From Citrobacter sp. Marseille-Q6884 (GTDB taxonomy: Bacteria; Pseudomonadota; Gammaproteobacteria; Enterobacterales; Enterobacteriaceae): a DNA stretch of 64,000 bases. The notes under the pieces were generated by a model. The model did no database searches, was not told the origin of the DNA, and saw nothing but the letters and a program-made list of their open reading frames with translations. Within the stretch, counting starts at the first letter, position 1. Each line of letters opens with the position of its first letter. Below are positions 1 to 9,878 of this stretch, piece after piece. The translations under genes and the position numbers were made by a program. The DNA lies in NCBI RefSeq assembly GCF_945906775.1, contig NZ_CAMDRE010000001.1, positions 682,001-746,000 of the forward strand, written 5' to 3'.

Positions 1-1564
1 CCTTGCCCATCAGGTTTTCCGGGAAATAGCGCCAGGCCTGAGAACCGTCGTCAGTGCTGATCCCTGCCAGAATGCCCAGCCAGGGTTCATCACCTGCGGG
101 TTGCAGATAGCGAAAACCGCCGCGCGCATGCACCGCTTTCGCTTTAACATCGATATTCCGCCCGTCCAGCTGAAAACCGTTGTCATTCTTCAGCCAGCTT
201 AACGACGCCACGCCATTTTCGATTTCCAGCGGTGCGCGAAAGACGGTTTCATAGGGCATTTTCGCCTGTTTCATGGAAGCCGTAAGCGCACCATTCTCAA
301 CGCTCCCGGTCAGCGTACCGGAGAAATGTTCTGCACCCGGTAACAGTTTCCACTGTTTCCAGGCCAGGTTCGTCCATGTGGACTGAAAGCGGGTTTTTTC
401 GGTCGCCTGGAGTGGGATATCGAGCGCCAGCACATCAATCTTGCCACTCGGTTGCGTGGCCTGCCAGATCTCGCCCAGCGCCGGAGATAGCTTTGCCGCC
501 ATTGGGCGCAGTCCTTCTAATCCCGCTAACTCCAGATTACTGGCGCGGATGCGTAATTCATCGCTGCGTTTGTTATTCTCCCCACAGACTTCCTGCTCCG
601 GGATCCAGGCGAGAGTTAATGCACCACTCGGCCAGGGTTTGCCATCCAGGGTTATCCGTGTATCGGGAATAGAAAATTGCCAGCCAGGCTGTTCACGGCT
701 GATATGCGCGGTCAGGTTATCAACCGAAAGCGTATGCGTATGGTTATCACCCAGCCAGCTTGCGCCACCTTTCTTCAGCCAGACATCGCCGCCGGAGATT
801 TCACCTTTACTGAGGGTCATCCACCCTTCCAGGCTAAAGCGCGCGGTTTGCAACGCGACATTGTCCTGCATCCATTTTCCCAGCCACGGTTTTACGTCAA
901 TGCCATCAGCCTGCAGCCAGACCCGACCATTATTCAGCAGTCCGTCATCATCACGCAGATCCATTCGTACCTGCATGACGCCATGCTGCCCGGTCAAACT
1001 GGAAAGACTGACCTGACCTTCCGCGCGATGCCTGTTTTTACCATTCAGCCAGGTAAGTTGGGGGATCGCCAGTTCAGCGCGCTGGCCTGACAGGGTCAAA
1101 AAACTGATCTGGCTATCACGTAGATCGAAATGATCGAATTGCCGAAGAAAAAGATCGCTGATGCGGCCAGTTTCAATCCCTTCACCGCTTTCACTGCGCT
1201 GGATGGGCGTATTGGTGCGCAGTTGCAGTTGCCAGAAAGTGAGGTCGCGAAACTGCCAGCGCATGTGCAGCAAGCTTTGCCAGACATCCAGCGCCAGCGT
1301 GACGCGCTTTACCGACAATTCACCGCCATCTTTTAGCTGCGCATGGATATCGCGCGCTTCAAGCGTAGGACCAAAATTTTGCCAGTTGGCGGAAAGCTGG
1401 CTGGCAGAAACAGGCATGCCAGTGGCGGATTCAATCTTATCAAGGAGGGTCGGACGCAGACTGTCCAGATGAGGCAGGGCAAGGCGCAGCCCACTCACCA
1501 GCAGCGCTGCGATGACAACGAATGCGGCTCCAGTGAGCAGTAATATCCCCGGCAATCGCCTCAC
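1..1564 (-). CDS. yhdP: YhdP, AsmA-like envelope protein (partial, C-terminal end outside window)
   Basis: The first ~521 residues are present; the rest lies beyond base 1. The reading frame opens with a GTG at 1564 giving MRRLPGILLL, preceded by GGAGAGG. One N-terminal membrane anchor (about residues 4-26) is followed by a long beta-rich periplasmic region with no enzymatic motif. AsmA-like proteins of this type (YhdP, TamB, YdbH) are known to support phospholipid transport to the outer membrane. It lies downstream of rng on the same strand, as in E. coli. Identity is from overall sequence and from gene order. Confidence 0.9.
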   Translation of the reverse strand, partial: MRRLPGILLLTGAAFVVIAALLVSGLRLALPHLDSLRPTLLDKIESATGMPVSASQLSANWQNFGPTLEARDIHAQLKDGGELSVKRVTLALDVWQSLLHMRWQFRDLTFWQLQLRTNTPIQRSESGEGIETGRISDLFLRQFDHFDLRDSQISFLTLSGQRAELAIPQLTWLNGKNRHRAEGQVSLSSLTGQHGVMQVRMDLRDDDGLLNNGRVWLQADGIDVKPWLGKWMQDNVALQTARFSLEGWMTLSKGEISGGDVWLKKGGASWLGDNHTHTLSVDNLTAHISREQPGWQFSIPDTRITLDGKPWPSGALTLAWIPEQEVCGENNKRSDELRIRASNLELAGLEGLRPMAAKLSPALGEIWQATQPSGKIDVLALDIPLQATEKTRFQSTWTNLAWKQWKLLPGAEHFSGTLTGSVENGALTASMKQAKMPYETVFRAPLEIENGVASLSWLKNDNGFQLDGRNIDVKAKAVHARGGFRYLQPAGDEPWLGILAGISTDDGSQAWRYFPENLMGK

Positions 1565-1616
1565 GCGCCTCTCCTTGTCTGCCAAAAAATGTGACTCACG
1601 AACCTGAAGTGATATT

Positions 1617-1653
1617 TGCCGGATGGCAGCGCTTGCGCCACATCCGGCTTACA
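1617..1653. repeat. REP (repetitive extragenic palindrome) between rng and yhdP
   Basis: An imperfect palindrome has arms GCCGGATG (1618-1625) and CATCCGGC (1641-1648) around a GCAGCGCTTGCGCC centre, the form of enterobacterial REP units. It sits just after the rng stop codon. Such units can bind gyrase, stabilise upstream mRNA or attenuate transcription; which applies here is not visible. Confidence 0.8.
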
Positions 1654-1675
1654 GACGCTGATTCCGCAGGCCTGA

Positions 1676-3145
1676 TCACATCATAACCACGTCGAACTGC
1701 TCCTGGTTATAGAGCGGCTCGATTTGTACTTTGACCTGTTTACCGACAAAGATTTCCACTTCCGCCAGCGCATGAGATTCTTCGCCTTTCAGGGTTTCAG
1801 CCACTGCCGGAGAAGCATAGACCAGGAAACGATCCGAATCATAAGCATGATGCACGCGTACGATTTCACGCATGATTTCATAACATACGGTTTCCACCGT
1901 TTTCACCGTACCGCGCCCGTGACAGGTCGGACACTCATTGCACAGCACATGCTCCACACTTTCGCGCGTACGCTTACGTGTCATCTCCACCAACCCAAGT
2001 TGGGAGAAACCGTTGATGCTGGTTTTTACGCGATCCTTACTCAGCGCCTGCTCCAGAGAGTGCAGTACCCGACGGCGATGGTCTTCATTATTCATGTCGA
2101 TAAAGTCAATAATGATGATCCCGCCCAGGTTACGCAGACGCAGTTGACGCGCGATAGCCTGAGTCGCTTCGATATTGGTATTAAAGATAGTGTCGTCGAG
2201 ATTACGATGTCCAACAAACGCGCCGGTGTTGATATCAACGGTAGTCATGGCTTCCGTTTGATCGATAATCAGGTACCCCCCTGATTTCAGCTCAACTTTA
2301 CGTTCCAGCGCACGTTGAATTTCATTTTCTACATCAAAGAGATCGAAAATGGGCTGGCGTCCGCTGTAGTGTTCCAGCTTACTGGTCATCTCCGGGATGT
2401 ATTCCGCTGTAAACTCCAGCAGCGCCTCATAGGTCAGACGGGAGTCTACACGGATTCGGTCAAGCTGCGCGTCGGCAAAATCACGCAGGACGCGCTGCGC
2501 CAGCGCCAGCTCTCCGTACATCTGGTAGCGTGTTTGCGGGCGCTTTTTGCGCTCCATGACTTTCGTCCAGACGCGCTTAAGATAAGCCGCATCGGAGGCC
2601 AGATCCTCTTCACACACCCCTTCTGCCGCCGTGCGAATAATAAATCCGCCCTGCTCGTCGCAGTAATCAGCCACCACTTTTTTCAGGCGCTCACGCTCTG
2701 TTTCGCTTTCGATACGCTGGGAAACCCCAACGTGTGATGCGCCGGGCATAAAAACAAGATAACGGGAAGGCAGCGTGATGTCTGTCGTCAGGCGTGCGCC
2801 TTTAGTGCCAAGCGGATCTTTTACCACCTGCACCATCAGGTCTTGCCCCTGACGTACCAGCTCGGAGATGTCGCGCACGGTAAATTGCTTTTGCTCTTCA
2901 CCGGCCACACATTCGGTGTGCGGCATGATATCTGAAGCGTGAAGAAATGCGGCTTTATCCAGTCCAATATCTACAAAAGCCGCCTGCATACCCGGAAGTA
3001 CACGACTTACACGACCTTTGTAGATATTGCCTACGATTCCGCGTCGCGCCTCACGTTCAATATGAATTTCCTGCAGAATACCGCCATCAATGTACGCCAC
3101 ACGTGTTTCCGATGGCGTTACGTTTACCAACAATTCAGCCGTCAT
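1676..3145 (-). CDS. rng: Ribonuclease G
   Basis: RNase G is a cytoplasmic endoribonuclease of the RNase E family that matures the 5' end of 16S rRNA and degrades some mRNAs. An S1 domain lies near residues 35-130. The Mg-binding acidic positions are in TTVDINTG and IIIDFIDM, and the zinc link is CPTCHGRG. The start at 3145 gives MTAELLVNV and 489 residues, the E. coli length; an upstream in-frame ATG would add only six residues. It overlaps the end of yhdE by 11 nt, so the two are probably cotranscribed after mreBCD. Confidence 0.97.
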   Translation of the reverse strand: MTAELLVNVTPSETRVAYIDGGILQEIHIEREARRGIVGNIYKGRVSRVLPGMQAAFVDIGLDKAAFLHASDIMPHTECVAGEEQKQFTVRDISELVRQGQDLMVQVVKDPLGTKGARLTTDITLPSRYLVFMPGASHVGVSQRIESETERERLKKVVADYCDEQGGFIIRTAAEGVCEEDLASDAAYLKRVWTKVMERKKRPQTRYQMYGELALAQRVLRDFADAQLDRIRVDSRLTYEALLEFTAEYIPEMTSKLEHYSGRQPIFDLFDVENEIQRALERKVELKSGGYLIIDQTEAMTTVDINTGAFVGHRNLDDTIFNTNIEATQAIARQLRLRNLGGIIIIDFIDMNNEDHRRRVLHSLEQALSKDRVKTSINGFSQLGLVEMTRKRTRESVEHVLCNECPTCHGRGTVKTVETVCYEIMREIVRVHHAYDSDRFLVYASPAVAETLKGEESHALAEVEIFVGKQVKVQIEPLYNQEQFDVVMM

Positions 3146-3728
3146 GTTTATCCCTTTTCTCACGCAGTGCGTTAAAATTGCTCAGCAACTCATACGTTTC
3201 TACCAGCGGTAAGCCGACTACGGCGTGATAGCTGCCATTTATCTTCCTGACAAAACAACCACCCAACCCTTGAATACCGTATGCACCTGCTTTATCCATA
3301 GGCTCACCGCTGGCTACATAGCTCGCGATGTCCTCATCTGTTAGTGCTCTGAATGTCACTTCCGTCACGACCAGGCAGTCCAGACTGTGCTGGCGATCGG
3401 CTAATGCCACTGCCGTCATCACCTGATGCGTTTTGCCTGACAATTTACGCAGCATCGCGGCGGCATGAGCAGCATCCCGGGGTTTTTCCAGCACTTCGCC
3501 ATTCAGAATGACAATGGTATCCGCCCCCAACACCGGCACATCGCGCGCAGCCAGCGCAACACCGGCCTGTGCTTTCTCACGCGCCAGGCGAACGACATAC
3601 TGCTGCGCACTTTCCTGCGGGTGCCGTTGCTCCTCAATTCCGGGAACCAGGCGCTCGAATGTTATGCCAAGCTGGGTCAACAGCTCCTGACGACGCGGGG
3701 AACCTGAAGCAAGATACAGAGTATTCAT
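3135..3728 (-). CDS. yhdE: dTTP/UTP pyrophosphatase, Maf family (YhdE)
   Basis: A Maf-family nucleotide pyrophosphatase of 197 residues, the same length as in E. coli. The signature SGSPRRQELL is at the N-terminus and the catalytic Asp region is LGADTIV. The family hydrolyses dTTP, UTP and modified pyrimidine nucleotides to monophosphates in the cytoplasm, with a proposed house-cleaning and division-arrest role. It sits 7 nt after mreD and overlaps rng, in the conserved mreBCD-yhdE-rng order. Confidence 0.95.
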   Translation of the reverse strand: MNTLYLASGSPRRQELLTQLGITFERLVPGIEEQRHPQESAQQYVVRLAREKAQAGVALAARDVPVLGADTIVILNGEVLEKPRDAAHAAAMLRKLSGKTHQVMTAVALADRQHSLDCLVVTEVTFRALTDEDIASYVASGEPMDKAGAYGIQGLGGCFVRKINGSYHAVVGLPLVETYELLSNFNALREKRDKHDG

Positions 3729-3735
3729 ATCGACC

Positions 3736-4224
3736 TTATTGCACCGCGAACTGCTGGCGGACTTTACGCATCAGTAAGAATAGCCATGGCCAAAGCACAC
3801 CATTCACTACACTACTCCAGAACACTTCGGGTCTGAAAGAGACATTGATCACTAAAAACTCGGCCCAGAAAACAATTATATCCACGACCAGTGATAACAA
3901 CATGACTACCAGCGCCTGTTGCCAGAGCGCGAGGTTACGGAATAGCTGGAATTTCAGCGCGACCAGATAAGCGATGATGCTCATCGACAATGCCCGCACG
4001 CCAAGCGTGGAGCCACTAATGAGATCCAGTATGGCACCCATCACAAATCCTGTGCCCACATTTACGCGATGCGGCAGCGCCAGAATCCAGTACAGCAGGA
4101 TGAGTAATACCCAATTTGGCCGGAAAACCAAAATGTCATCCGGCCAGGGCATCACTTGCAGCAGAAGTGCAATAAGGAACGAGAGCCAAATTACCCAACG
4201 TCCCTGGCTACGATAGCTTGCCAC
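3736..4224 (-). CDS. mreD: Rod shape-determining protein MreD
   Basis: A 162-residue hydrophobic protein with about five or six membrane segments. It belongs to the elongasome, which guides lateral wall synthesis with MreB, MreC, RodA and PBP2. The start is GTG at 4224, directly after the mreC stop codon, so translational coupling is likely. Length and order match E. coli mreBCD. Confidence 0.96.
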   Translation of the reverse strand: MASYRSQGRWVIWLSFLIALLLQVMPWPDDILVFRPNWVLLILLYWILALPHRVNVGTGFVMGAILDLISGSTLGVRALSMSIIAYLVALKFQLFRNLALWQQALVVMLLSLVVDIIVFWAEFLVINVSFRPEVFWSSVVNGVLWPWLFLLMRKVRQQFAVQ

Positions 4225-5247
4225 TTACTGTCCTCCCGGCTTACGCGGAGCAGGTGGCGTCGTCGTGGTATCCACAGGCGTTGAGGTGACGCCTGTCGCA
4301 GGTGCAGGAACTGGCGCAGGAGGCCCCATCGCATCCGGTGCCGGCAGAACTTGCGGCATCATTTGCATCAGACGTTCATTGGCAACACGATGCACCTCTT
4401 CCGGCGTCATCGGATTTGCGCCATTACGATCGGCTCCCCACAGCAGCAGCAGATAGCGTAAACGCTGCAAACCCGCTGTCGGACGCGCCTGAATCACCGT
4501 GTAAGCGCGCTGGGTGTCCAGCTTAACGGAGGAGACGACAGCAACCGGGTACCCTTCAGGGAAACGGCCACCCAGACCGGAAGTGACCAGCACATCGCCA
4601 ACGCGGATGTCGGTATTGGCCGGCAGGTGTTCGAGCTGTAGATCGTCCGTGCAGCCGTTACCCGCAGCAATGACACGAATATCGTTACGTAAGACCTGGA
4701 TCGGCAGCGCGTGGGTGGCATCGCAAATCAGCAGTACGCGACTGGTCAGTTTGGCCACGGCAACAACCTGACCTACCACACCTTTATCACTGATAACTGG
4801 CTGACCTTCGTAGACGCCGTTAACGCTCCCTTTGTCGATCACAACTTGATCGCTGTAGGGATCATTCACCGTCGAGATGACCTGCGTCACCATCTTCTGT
4901 TCGTCCTGACGCAGCGGCGATCCCAGCAGCTCACGCAAACGCGCGTTCTCCTGTTTATATTGCCCCAACATCAGCAGCTCACTGTTTTTCAGCAGCAGTT
5001 CCTGACGCAACGCCCGGTTTTCAAGTTCGAGTTGGTCACGCGATGCCAGCGTTTGCGACACGCCGTCGAGTAATTCACGGGGACCATTAGAGATAAAGTA
5101 GAAAGGACTGACGGCGGTATCCATGTACGTTCGGATTTGACTAAACGTACCCAGGCGGCTGTCGGCAATAATAACGCCGAGCGCCACCAGCACCGCCAGA
5201 ATAAGGCGAATCTGTAGCGACGGGCCACGGCTAAAAATTGGCTTCAT
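4225..5247 (-). CDS. mreC: Rod shape-determining protein MreC
   Basis: A bitopic inner-membrane protein of 340 residues. One transmembrane segment is near residues 11-31, a coiled coil near 65-115, then a periplasmic beta domain that contacts PBP2. The C-terminus is a low-complexity Pro/Ala/Thr tail. That tail is shorter than in E. coli K-12 (367 aa in total), and tail length is known to vary between species. It lies between mreB and mreD in the rod-shape operon. Confidence 0.96.
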   Translation of the reverse strand: MKPIFSRGPSLQIRLILAVLVALGVIIADSRLGTFSQIRTYMDTAVSPFYFISNGPRELLDGVSQTLASRDQLELENRALRQELLLKNSELLMLGQYKQENARLRELLGSPLRQDEQKMVTQVISTVNDPYSDQVVIDKGSVNGVYEGQPVISDKGVVGQVVAVAKLTSRVLLICDATHALPIQVLRNDIRVIAAGNGCTDDLQLEHLPANTDIRVGDVLVTSGLGGRFPEGYPVAVVSSVKLDTQRAYTVIQARPTAGLQRLRYLLLLWGADRNGANPMTPEEVHRVANERLMQMMPQVLPAPDAMGPPAPVPAPATGVTSTPVDTTTTPPAPRKPGGQ

Positions 5248-5311
5248 AGTCTATGCGTATTCTCGTATCAGAGCGGAAGGGTAACCCGCGGGCTACCCTA
5301 CCTGCATCCGA

Positions 5312-6355
5312 TTACTCTTCGCTGAACAGGTCGCCGCCGTGCATATCGATCATTTCCAGCGCCTTGCCACCACCACGCGCCACACAGGTCAGCGGGTCTT
5401 CAGCAACAACAACTGGAATACCGGTCTCTTCCATTAACAGACGATCAAGGTTACGCAACAGCGCGCCACCACCGGTCAGCACCATGCCGCGTTCGGAGAT
5501 ATCAGACGCCAGCTCTGGCGGGCACTGTTCCAGTGCAACCATTACCGCGCTCACGATACCGGTCAGTGGTTCCTGCAGCGCTTCCAGAATCTCGTTTGAG
5601 TTCAGGGTAAAGCCACGTGGAACACCTTCAGCCAGGTTACGACCGCGAACTTCAATCTCGCGGACTTCGTCGCCCGGATAAGCAGAACCGATTTCGTGCT
5701 TAATACGTTCTGCAGTCGCTTCACCGATCAGAGAGCCGTAGTTACGACGGACATAATTGATGATAGCTTCGTCGAAACGGTCGCCACCGATACGCACGGA
5801 AGAGGAGTAAACCACGCCGTTCAGGGAGATAACGGCAACTTCAGTGGTACCACCACCGATATCCACAACCATAGAACCGGTTGCTTCAGAAACGGGCAGA
5901 CCCGCACCGATTGCAGCCGCCATCGGCTCTTCGATCAGGAAAACTTCACGCGCGCCTGCGCCCTGAGCGGACTCACGGATCGCGCGGCGTTCAACCTGAG
6001 TTGCTCCAACCGGTACACACACCAGCACGCGCGGGCTTGGGCGCATAAAGCTATTGCTGTGCACTTGTTTGATAAAGTGCTGAAGCATCTTTTCAGTCAC
6101 GAAGAAGTCAGCGATAACGCCGTCTTTCATTGGGCGAATGGCAGCAATATTGCCCGGCGTACGACCCAGCATCTGCTTCGCATCATGACCTACTGCAGCC
6201 ACGCTTTTCGGCGAACCGGCACGATCCTGACGAATGGCCACAACAGAAGGCTCATTCAATACGATGCCTTGTCCTTTTACATAAATAAGGGTATTCGCGG
6301 TACCCAGGTCAATGGACAGGTCATTGGAAAACATGCCACGAAATTTTTTCAACAT
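5312..6355 (-). CDS. mreB: Rod shape-determining protein MreB (bacterial actin)
   Basis: An actin-fold ATPase that forms membrane-associated filaments organising cell-wall elongation. Visible motifs are phosphate-1 ([11 protein letters not shown]), phosphate-2 ([13 protein letters not shown]) and the adenosine motif (TGGGALL). The start at 6355 gives [14 protein letters not shown] and 347 residues, the E. coli form; the in-frame extension upstream is not conserved. It is the first gene of mreBCD-yhdE-rng. Confidence 0.98.
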
Positions 6356-6661
6356 ACTAAGGGATAATCCTGAAAGCTGGGGCGGAAAACAAAATCCGCT
6401 TACTTTACCAACCACACGCAGCAGCGACAAGGCGCAAAAATCATCTGCTACGGTGAAAATTAGTGCAGTTCGTTTCCTTTGTTACAAAATCGGCCTGAGT
6501 CCGTCAGGGCTGAATAAATCAGCAGCACTCCTCGCTTTTGTTTGCAACCTGTCAAAGGTCATTCACCTGCATGTTTGCTATTACAACCTGGCGAGCAGAC
6601 AAGCACACCCCCAGAAGGCACAGCGCGCGTTATTCTACGTGAAAACAAATTAAACGGCAGG
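6356..6661. promoter_or_regulatory. csrD-mreB intergenic region, 306 bp
   Basis: No credible gene is present; the one open frame across it has no family resemblance. The gap follows the csrD stop and lies upstream of mreB on the minus strand, so it should hold the mreBCD promoters. I could not assign individual promoter hexamers with confidence. Confidence 0.5.
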
Positions 6662-8602
6662 TTAAACCGAATATCTTTGCGAATATTTTTTCACGTTGGT
6701 GTCAAGTGGCTGTGATGCGGCAAAAAAATCACCCTGGCCACCCGCGACTCCACGTTCTGTCAGCGTATGCCACTCGCTACGCGAGCGTACGCCTGTCGCA
6801 TAAACCTGCGTTGGCGTCCCTGAACACGCCTCTACCAGGCTTTGGACCAGAAGCTGGTTTTCCGTTCGCTTATCAATATTCCTCACCAGACTGGGGTGAA
6901 GTTTCAATAATTCGACGTTCAGCTCTTTAATCCAACTGGTACTCACCAGCGTTAAACCGGCCTGCGTCACGGCAATACGAACGCCAAGCGCATCCATCAG
7001 ACGAATGACGGGCTGTAACCGGCTGATATGTTGACAGACATCTGCCTCTGCAAGTTCAATAATTATGCGTTTACGTAGCGATTTTTCGCACTGCATCAAT
7101 GTATCGCGCAGCCAGCGCTGAAAACGCGGGCGAATAAGCGACTCAACCGTCGTCTGTATCGCCAGGTTTTCCTGTGGCCAGTAGCCCAGTAACAGGATCA
7201 GACGACTAATCTGCAAGCGGTCATACTCTTCCGCCAGGCCAAATTGCAGCACCATCGGCATATATTCCGCCGAGATGACCTCTTCGCTGCCATCAAAAAT
7301 GCGGCACATTAATTCCCGATGATGCACCCGTCCTTCACGCGTCACCGCCGGTTTTTGATAAATTCTCGGACCGCCCCGACTGAGCATCTGCTCGATGAGC
7401 GTTCGCCAACGCACATTACCCCGGCCTTTTTCCGGTAAGGAGTCATCATAGACGGACCAACTGTTCCCACCCTGCAGTACCGAATTACGGGTTGCCGCTT
7501 CGGCGTGATCCATCACTTGTTCAGTAGACTGGCCGCTGCGGCAGACGCAAATCCCGATATGAACCATATCGGCACGATCGATCATTTTGTTAGCAGGAAG
7601 TGCATCCACCGCTTTTAATAATTGCCCGGCGATGCTTTCCGCCTCTTTCAACGTGCGGTGTGGCAGCAGTATGGCAAAATCGCTACGGTGGTAACGCGCC
7701 AGCAACGCGCCCGGATAGCGCATAATAAAGGTCGATAACAAATTGATAAGCGCAGAAATTTGCTCTTCCGCCAGCTTGATTCCCCAGCTATCGCGCAACA
7801 GCGTAAAGTCGGGCAGGCGAACCATCATCACGACGCCGTGCGATCCCACTTTTTCCTGATCTTCCAGCAATGTCGCCAGTTGGTTATCAAAGAACAGGCG
7901 GTTGCTCAGCCCGGTTTTTGTATCCTGAGCAACATAGGAGCGGATCAGCGTATCCAGTCGGCTGCGCTGCTCGCGGGCGCTTTGAATTTCACTCAGCAGC
8001 ATATCAAGCGCACTGCTGGTACGCGCAGGCCACTCATAAACCGTTCCGCGCACGTTCGGTCCACGTTCGCCGTTAAGAATGCGCGTTGAGCGAATTTCCA
8101 GAAGCTCCTGCCCGGAAAGCTGACGCTGAAGCCAGCGTACCGACAGAAACAGCATGAGAATAATGAAGCCAATCGCCAACGTGAGCGGTGCGGTGGTTAA
8201 GAGCGAATGAAAATAGTTGCCCATCGGATCCTGGTAGACCAGATGCAGCGACATTCCAGGGTGCTTAATCAAAGGAACGGTGAGATCGCGATAAACACTG
8301 TTCGTCCCGGCCGGGCGATAAATGCTCGTCCGCGCATGGCTATAAACCGTATGCGTTCCCTGAACCAACTCGACACGCACAATATCAGCCGACACCATCA
8401 GTTCATCGATCTGCGGTGTTAAGGAGACAAAATCTTTTGAGACGAGATGCGTGTCAATCGCTGTCGCAACGGCCTGAACCCGACTGGCGAGCTTGTATTG
8501 AATACCGTTATAGAAACTCAGCGAGCAGCCGATCAGCGTCACGAAGATCGTTAAGCCGGTAAGCAATGTCACAAAAGCTGAAAATTTCGTCGTTAATCGC
8601 AT
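6662..8602 (-). CDS. csrD: CsrD, degenerate GGDEF/EAL regulator of CsrB/CsrC sRNA decay
   Basis: CsrD targets the CsrB and CsrC sRNAs for RNase E cleavage and so releases CsrA; it is not a cyclic-di-GMP enzyme. The start at 8602 gives MRLTTKFSAF and 646 residues, as in E. coli. Membrane segments are near residues 10-33 and 137-156, with a HAMP-like region after them. The GGDEF site is degenerate (HRSDF, about 305-309) and the EAL motif is replaced by ELM, as expected for this non-catalytic protein. Confidence 0.95.
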   Translation of the reverse strand: MRLTTKFSAFVTLLTGLTIFVTLIGCSLSFYNGIQYKLASRVQAVATAIDTHLVSKDFVSLTPQIDELMVSADIVRVELVQGTHTVYSHARTSIYRPAGTNSVYRDLTVPLIKHPGMSLHLVYQDPMGNYFHSLLTTAPLTLAIGFIILMLFLSVRWLQRQLSGQELLEIRSTRILNGERGPNVRGTVYEWPARTSSALDMLLSEIQSAREQRSRLDTLIRSYVAQDTKTGLSNRLFFDNQLATLLEDQEKVGSHGVVMMVRLPDFTLLRDSWGIKLAEEQISALINLLSTFIMRYPGALLARYHRSDFAILLPHRTLKEAESIAGQLLKAVDALPANKMIDRADMVHIGICVCRSGQSTEQVMDHAEAATRNSVLQGGNSWSVYDDSLPEKGRGNVRWRTLIEQMLSRGGPRIYQKPAVTREGRVHHRELMCRIFDGSEEVISAEYMPMVLQFGLAEEYDRLQISRLILLLGYWPQENLAIQTTVESLIRPRFQRWLRDTLMQCEKSLRKRIIIELAEADVCQHISRLQPVIRLMDALGVRIAVTQAGLTLVSTSWIKELNVELLKLHPSLVRNIDKRTENQLLVQSLVEACSGTPTQVYATGVRSRSEWHTLTERGVAGGQGDFFAASQPLDTNVKKYSQRYSV

Positions 8603-8826
8603 CCTTGTGTTAACTCCGACAGTGATGAAACAGGTATGAAAATGAAAAAGCGACACGAAAATGCAAATCTGAACGCGAAATTCGTTATTTTACATAATAG
8701 CGCGGGCATACTACCAAATCAGGTATATCTGGCAATTTATTGCGCAGAATCGGCATCATGTTTTGATTAGCGAGTATAGTCTTCATAATTAATTTTCCAA
8801 TCCACTATATGAATTGAGGACAGGTT

Positions 8827-9801
8827 ATGCAGGCTTTGATCTTAGAACAGCAGGACGGAAAGACCCTGGCATCCGTTCAACCCCTCGACGAAAACCAACT
8901 TCCACAAGGCGATGTCACGGTGGATGTTCACTGGTCAAGCCTGAACTATAAAGACGCGCTGGCCATCACCGGGAAAGGTAAAATCATTCGTAATTTTCCG
9001 ATGATTCCTGGTATCGATTTCGCCGGTACCGTGCGGACCAGTGAAGATCCTCGTTTTCATGCGGGCCAGGAGGTTTTACTCACCGGCTGGGGTGTAGGTG
9101 AAAACCATTGGGGCGGTCTGGCTGAACGCGCGCGCGTAAAAGGCGACTGGCTGGTTGCACTGCCACAAGGCCTGGATGGACGCAAAGCCATGGTCATCGG
9201 CACCGCCGGTTTTACGGCCATGCTGTGCGTCATGGCGCTTGAAGACGCGGGTATTCGCCCGGAAGATGGCGAAATTGTTGTCACCGGCGCCAGCGGTGGT
9301 GTCGGCAGTACAGCCGTGGCATTGCTGCATAAGCTGGGCTATCAGGTTGCTGCGGTATCCGGTCGCGAAAGTACTCACGATTATCTGCGTAGCCTGGGCG
9401 CTAACCGAATCCTCGGTCGTGATGAATTTGCTGAATCTCGCCCGCTGGAAAAACAGCTGTGGGCAGGCGCTATTGATACCGTTGGTGACAAAGTACTGGC
9501 AAAAGTTCTCGCTCAGATGAATTACGGTGGCTGCGTTGCCGCCTGCGGTCTGGCCGGTGGTTTTGCGCTGCCCACTACGGTGATGCCATTTATTCTGCGT
9601 AATGTCCGTTTGCAGGGTGTGGACTCCGTGATGACGCCTCCGGCTCGTCGCGCACAGGCCTGGCAACGTCTGGTTAACGACTTGCCGGAATCATTCTATA
9701 CACAGGCGGCCACAGAAATTACCCTTGCCGACGCACCGAAGTTTGCCGATGCCATCATCAATAACCAGATTCAAGGCCGTACGCTGGTGAAGATTGCCTA
9801 A
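8827..9801 (+). CDS. acuI: Acrylyl-CoA reductase AcuI (YhdH)
   Basis: A cytoplasmic NADPH-dependent medium-chain reductase of 324 residues that converts acrylyl-CoA to propionyl-CoA. The nucleotide-binding motif GASGGVGSTAV lies near residue 155. There are no zinc-ligand clusters, as expected for this subfamily. The gene is transcribed divergently from csrD across a 224-bp gap and has a GAGGACAG ribosome site. Confidence 0.95.
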   Translation: MQALILEQQDGKTLASVQPLDENQLPQGDVTVDVHWSSLNYKDALAITGKGKIIRNFPMIPGIDFAGTVRTSEDPRFHAGQEVLLTGWGVGENHWGGLAERARVKGDWLVALPQGLDGRKAMVIGTAGFTAMLCVMALEDAGIRPEDGEIVVTGASGGVGSTAVALLHKLGYQVAAVSGRESTHDYLRSLGANRILGRDEFAESRPLEKQLWAGAIDTVGDKVLAKVLAQMNYGGCVAACGLAGGFALPTTVMPFILRNVRLQGVDSVMTPPARRAQAWQRLVNDLPESFYTQAATEITLADAPKFADAIINNQIQGRTLVKIA

Positions 9802-9837
9802 TCTTCAAATTTTTGTGACATATTCGCATTAATAATC

Positions 9838-9875
9838 GTCCTCCATCATGCTTAGTAAAACGCCTGATGGAGGAC
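9838..9875 (+). promoter_or_regulatory. Perfect 11-bp inverted repeat covering the msrP ribosome-binding site
   Basis: GTCCTCCATCA (9838-9848) pairs exactly with TGATGGAGGAC (9865-9875) across a 16-nt loop. The 3' arm contains the GGAGG Shine-Dalgarno of msrP, 5 nt before its ATG. As RNA the hairpin would hide the ribosome site; as DNA it could be an operator. Neither role is proven. Confidence 0.65.
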
Positions 9876-9878
9876 ACT

